A stretch of 18,128 nucleotides of DNA from an uncultured beta proteobacterium. Lineage in GTDB: Bacteria > Pseudomonadota > Gammaproteobacteria > Burkholderiales > Burkholderiaceae_B. The notes beneath the pieces were generated by a model, which was not told the origin of the DNA, made no database searches, and saw only the letters and a list, made by a program, of their open reading frames with translations. Below are positions 14,957 through 18,128 of the stretch, piece by piece. The stretch lies in NCBI GenBank assembly GCA_903929925.1, contig CAIYWO010000155.1, positions 1 through 18,128 on the forward strand, in the 5' to 3' direction. Both the position numbers and the translations under genes were made by a program. Each line of letters begins with the position of its first letter. Position 1 is the first letter of the stretch.

Positions 14957-15924
14957 CCTGTGATGCGTGGAATCTTGGCAGCTTTGATCGCGCGGCCCAT
15001 CTCGATATAACCTTTTTCAAGGATTTCTAGATAGGCCTTGGCTGATAAAGCGGCAGGATCTACACCCATATTGGCCAGACGCGCAGCCAACGCAGGATCG
15101 GCCATGGCAGTCAGGGCGGCCTTCTCCAGGGTGCTCACGATCGCCGCTGGAGTGCCCTTCGGAACAGCCAACCCCAGCCATGAGTCGATTTCCACGTCAT
15201 AGCCCTGCTCTTTCATGGTTTTGACTTCAGGCTGCTCTACCCAACGCATGGGGCTCGCTGAGGCCAACATCCGCAACTTGCCTGCTTTGATGTGCGGCAT
15301 GATATCCGGTGGGTTTTGGACAACCACCTGTACTTGACCACTTAAGACCGCAGTGACGGCTTCTGCACCCGACTTATAAGAGATATGTTCAAACTTGGCA
15401 CCCGTTAAGCGTGACAACTCAAAGATAGCCAAGTTATTAGGTGCTGAGGTGGTTCCAAAAAATAAGCCCTGCCCTGTTTTGGCGGCCTTCACCAAGTCAT
15501 CCAAAGTTTTGTAGGGAGAGTCTGCATTGACTGCAACACCGTAACGGAAGCGGCCAAAGCCAGCGACGAATTCGAAATCCTTGATGGTGTAGGTTAAGTC
15601 CATCAGGTGCGGCATGATCGCAACAGTCGAATAAGTCACGACACCGATCTGATAACCATCTGGCTTTTGACGCGCAATATAAGCTGGAGTGAGTGTGCCA
15701 AGTGCGCCAGGCCTGTTTTGAACGATGACCGGTTTTCCAAGGCTCTTTTCCATGCCCTGAGCGAGTGCGCGTGAGGCAACATCGGTCGTGCCGCCCGCTC
15801 CATAGTTCACGATCAACGACACTTCACGATCTGGGAAGGTCTGTGCCTGACTACTCCAGCTCAGACCTAAAAACAGGACCGCAGTTGCGGCGATGCGAAC
15901 AGATTTCATTAAGTTATTTTTCAT
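14953..15924 (-). CDS. Bug/TctC family periplasmic tricarboxylate-type receptor (second copy)
   Basis: A 323-residue Bug-family receptor. The signal peptide is MKNNLMKSVRIAATAVLFLG up to WSSQA (cut near residue 27), then QTFPDREVSLIVNYGAGGTTD, the family's mature N-terminus with the AGGTTD ligand loop. Later it has GTTSAPNNLAIFELSRL and HISYKSG in the places where the first copy has GSAGTGGIPHLS and HVPYKG. The two copies are clearly different in sequence and so probably in ligand. The ATG at 15924 is chosen over a TTG three bases earlier because GAGGAG lies five bases upstream. It is third in a unit with a ThDP enzyme and a short-chain dehydrogenase (73-base gap), and again no TctA/TctB genes are visible. 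The ligand is likely a carboxylate processed by these enzymes (inference). Confidence 0.95.
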   Translation of the reverse strand: MKNNLMKSVRIAATAVLFLGLSWSSQAQTFPDREVSLIVNYGAGGTTDVASRALAQGMEKSLGKPVIVQNRPGALGTLTPAYIARQKPDGYQIGVVTYSTVAIMPHLMDLTYTIKDFEFVAGFGRFRYGVAVNADSPYKTLDDLVKAAKTGQGLFFGTTSAPNNLAIFELSRLTGAKFEHISYKSGAEAVTAVLSGQVQVVVQNPPDIMPHIKAGKLRMLASASPMRWVEQPEVKTMKEQGYDVEIDSWLGLAVPKGTPAAIVSTLEKAALTAMADPALAARLANMGVDPAALSAKAYLEILEKGYIEMGRAIKAAKIPRITG

Positions 15925-15929
15925 CAAGT

Positions 15930-15935
15930 CTCCTC
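15930..15935 (-). promoter_or_regulatory. Strong ribosome binding site of the second Bug receptor
   Basis: GAGGAG on the minus strand is five bases before the ATG at 15924 and only two before the alternative TTG, which settles the start. It suggests high expression relative to the enzymes upstream. Confidence 0.8.
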
Positions 15936-15997
15936 ACTATCTTTAGTTTTATTAGGATAAAAAATTTAAGCCTCACACACTACAAAAATCGCTCACG

Positions 15998-16744
15998 CTA
16001 GGACATAAAGAAACCGCCATTGATATCAATCGTCGCGCCATTAATGAATCCACTGGATTCCGCACATAAAAACGTGATGGCGTCGGCGACTTCCTCTGCA
16101 GTGCCTAGGCGTCTGACGGGGATCTGCTCGGCATAGCGTCGATTAACTTCTTCGCCCGCCTGCATAGCCATATCCGTCAAGATACGTCCGGGCGCCACAC
16201 AATTTGCGGTAATGCCATGAGGACCCATTTCCGAGGCAATCGCACGCATCAAGCCCAACACGCCGGCCTTGGAGGCCATATAGCTGGGCCCAGCAACGAT
16301 AGACTTTGACCGTCCGGCAAGTGAAGACAGACTAACAATACGGCCAAACTTTTGTGCTTGCATCCCAGGTAAAAAAAGCTGAGAAAGTTGCATCACCGTT
16401 GTGAGATTGATCAACAGTACTTTTGACCACTCGTCGAGCGTCACTTCGAGAATGCCACTAGATCGACCATCGGACCGCTTGGGTGAGATACCTGCGTTAT
16501 TGACCAAGATCGATACCGTGCCCAAGCGCGCCTCAATCTGCTCTTTCAGTCGCGACAAAAACGCAGTGTCACTGACATCCCCCGAAAACGCTAAGGCATT
16601 CTCTGAAGACATCCCCAGCTTGCCCAGATCAAGCGGCAGGCGATCCACCATCACGACCTTGCATCCTGCTGAAATCAACTTTTGACTTGTTGCCAAGCCA
16701 ATCCCCTTTGCCGCACCTGTTACTAACGCTATTCTCTGTGTCAT
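15998..16744 (-). CDS. Short-chain dehydrogenase/reductase, FabG-like, NAD-type
   Basis: A 248-residue classical SDR oxidoreductase. The cofactor motif TGAAKGIG is at 9-16, and D34 after the second strand favours NAD(H). NNAG is at 82-85, and the catalytic tetrad is N113, S141, Y155 (SYMASKAG) and K159, all present; INGG near the C-terminus is typical. It would oxidise an alcohol or reduce a ketone; the substrate is not deducible and FabG-type fatty acid synthesis is unlikely in this setting. The ATG overlaps the stop of the upstream thiamine-diphosphate enzyme gene as ATGA (16741-16744), so the two are translated together and presumably act in sequence. A Bug receptor follows after 73 bases. 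Confidence 0.94.
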   Translation of the reverse strand: MTQRIALVTGAAKGIGLATSQKLISAGCKVVMVDRLPLDLGKLGMSSENALAFSGDVSDTAFLSRLKEQIEARLGTVSILVNNAGISPKRSDGRSSGILEVTLDEWSKVLLINLTTVMQLSQLFLPGMQAQKFGRIVSLSSLAGRSKSIVAGPSYMASKAGVLGLMRAIASEMGPHGITANCVAPGRILTDMAMQAGEEVNRRYAEQIPVRRLGTAEEVADAITFLCAESSGFINGATIDINGGFFMS

Positions 16745-18128
16745 TTGACGTTGGCCGTATAAAAGGTAATCGGAGGGAAGGCATTTTCATCCGTCATGAC
16801 CTCAATGAGCGTCGTGAGTTCACTCTTGGCTGCATCCTCAAGTGCCTGCGCAAGCTGCGCGGGATCACTTACCCGCACGCCCAGACAACCACAGCTTCGT
16901 GCAATCGCAGCATGATCGACCGGATAAAAATCTACGGCTGAGGTGTGTTCACCGAACTTTACATTTTCAGCGTGCTTTTGATAACCCAGAATACCGTTGT
17001 TCAACAACAGAAGGGTTACCTTGATACCCATTCTGCGGGCCGTCTCTAGCTCAGACCAGACATGGCCAAAACCACCGTCCCCCACCAAACAAAACACCTC
17101 GGAGTCAGGACGTGCAACTTTGGCGCCCAACGCCATCGGAAAGCCCCAACCAAGACCAGCTAGCCCGCGAGGCGTAATAAAGCGCATGCCGCTTGCCAAC
17201 GAGGTCAAACAATTCGCAATCCAGATCGAGGAGTAACTCGCATCCGCGACCACGATCGACTGCGCTGTTAAGCGTTTCTGCAATTCATGCATCACACGCT
17301 CGGGTCGAATAGGCGACTGTGCAGAGACCCGCACTGGCTCGGACTCTTTTAGGTAGTTTTCTCTAGCATTCGCGATACTGGCCTCTAACTCAGCGCGTGC
17401 GGCAGTACGCTGCTTCAGATCGCACTGCCCTAGCGCATCCGCCAAGGCATCAAGCGTCAAGCGCGCATCACCCACCAATCGCAGCGCCTCATAGTTTCGA
17501 CCTACCTCTGTTCCATCAATATCCAAATGGATGAAGGTCGCATCTTTAGGATACAGCTGCCAGGAGTCCGTGCCGTTTTGATTGGTACGATTGCCCACAA
17601 GCAGAACGACATCGGCTTGTGTAACCAAATCACGCTGATAGCGTGTGGCGCCATTTGGACCCATGAAATAGCCCACGACCCCAACCGCTAACGGATGCTG
17701 CTCATCGACGCCACCCTTGCCCATCACCGTCGTTGCCACTGGCAAATGCGCTTCGTCCATTAACCGAGTGAGTGCCAGATGAGCATGAGATAAGTGCACG
17801 CCGCCCCCCGCAATCACAAGCGGACGTTTGGCCTTGGATAACAGGTCTGCAGCACGCCGCACCGACTCCGTAGAGGCTACGACAGGATCCAGCGGAAAAT
17901 GCCCAAGACTGGCGCGGCGCCCTGTCTCCACGGCGGGCTCCAAAAGCAAATCAGAGGGCAATAACAAGACAACAGGTCCAGGTCGCCCCGAACAAGCCAT
18001 CGCGAAAGCCTGATCAACATAATCATCTACACGACTTGCATCGCCGACACGCCGCACCCACTTGGCGACCGGGCTGAACATGCCAATATGATCAAGATCC
18101 TGAAAAGCATTTTTGTCATGATGCAGAC
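16741..18128 (-). CDS. Thiamine-diphosphate-dependent enzyme, acetolactate-synthase-like (5' partial)
   Basis: The gene runs off the right edge: the frame is open to the last base, and 461 residues of an expected 550-600 are visible. An internal ATG at 18081 is not the start because the in-frame codons before it encode KNAFQDLDHIG, continuing the family motif before MFSPVAKWVRRV. The visible part holds the end of the PYR domain, the central domain (PLVIAGGGVH and the VLLVGNRTNQNG segment), and the ThDP-binding PP domain with GDG...NN at about nucleotides 17082 down to 16996. The catalytic PYR-domain glutamate is outside the window. The fold covers acetolactate synthase, oxalyl-CoA decarboxylase, sulfoacetaldehyde acetyltransferase, benzaldehyde lyase and others; position next to an SDR and a Bug receptor argues for catabolism rather than branched-chain amino acid synthesis. 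Confidence 0.93.
   Translation of the reverse strand, partial: LHHDKNAFQDLDHIGMFSPVAKWVRRVGDASRVDDYVDQAFAMACSGRPGPVVLLLPSDLLLEPAVETGRRASLGHFPLDPVVASTESVRRAADLLSKAKRPLVIAGGGVHLSHAHLALTRLMDEAHLPVATTVMGKGGVDEQHPLAVGVVGYFMGPNGATRYQRDLVTQADVVLLVGNRTNQNGTDSWQLYPKDATFIHLDIDGTEVGRNYEALRLVGDARLTLDALADALGQCDLKQRTAARAELEASIANARENYLKESEPVRVSAQSPIRPERVMHELQKRLTAQSIVVADASYSSIWIANCLTSLASGMRFITPRGLAGLGWGFPMALGAKVARPDSEVFCLVGDGGFGHVWSELETARRMGIKVTLLLLNNGILGYQKHAENVKFGEHTSAVDFYPVDHAAIARSCGCLGVRVSDPAQLAQALEDAAKSELTTLIEVMTDENAFPPITFYTANVK

Overview
The window looks like a chromosomal segment of a betaproteobacterium of the order Burkholderiales, probably Alcaligenaceae (Bordetella/Achromobacter relatives). The grounds are: an elongation factor P with arginine at the modified position (R32); two orphan periplasmic receptors of the Bug/TctC family, which is hugely expanded in that group; DUF1178 and YkgJ-type housekeeping proteins; and a moderate-GC, densely overlapping gene layout. 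The species cannot be named from this sequence alone.

Left part (1-1751): efp on the plus strand ends in a strong hairpin terminator. Facing it on the minus strand are a small repeat/coiled-coil protein with a C-terminal membrane segment and a translationally coupled pair, DUF1178 zinc-ribbon protein followed by a YkgJ-type cysteine-cluster protein.

Middle-left (1823-8794): a minus-strand predicted operon with overlapping gene junctions. It encodes an exported staphylococcal-nuclease-like enzyme, a very large peptide-type ABC substrate-binding protein (predicted lipoprotein that also has a C-terminal membrane helix), a DppB-type permease, and a single 1061-residue polypeptide that fuses the second permease to both ATPase domains. 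With the nuclease set aside, three genes encode what is normally a five-gene Dpp/Opp/Yej-type importer. A CorA-type magnesium channel gene lies just upstream on the same strand.

Middle-right (10008-13734): a plus-strand catabolic-looking operon of an NAD-type D-2-hydroxyacid dehydrogenase, an AtuA/DUF1446 protein, its small AtuA-related partner (these two domains are one protein in some organisms and are split here), and a Bug receptor. It converges on, and overlaps, a minus-strand pair made of a winged-helix regulator and a multi-span membrane protein that resembles a MASE1 sensor without any output domain.

Right part (14841-18128): tRNA-Arg(ACG) with its own extended -10 promoter and terminator, preceded on the same strand by a second catabolic module: a thiamine-diphosphate enzyme (5' end beyond the window), an NAD-type short-chain dehydrogenase and a second Bug receptor. 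Neither Bug receptor has TctA/TctB membrane genes nearby, so each may serve a shared translocator elsewhere. The two modules have the same logic (a receptor for a small carboxylate plus enzymes that may process it), but their substrates are not readable from the sequence. No insertion sequences, prophage genes, CRISPR arrays or rRNA were seen, and no gap longer than about 150 bases is without a gene.
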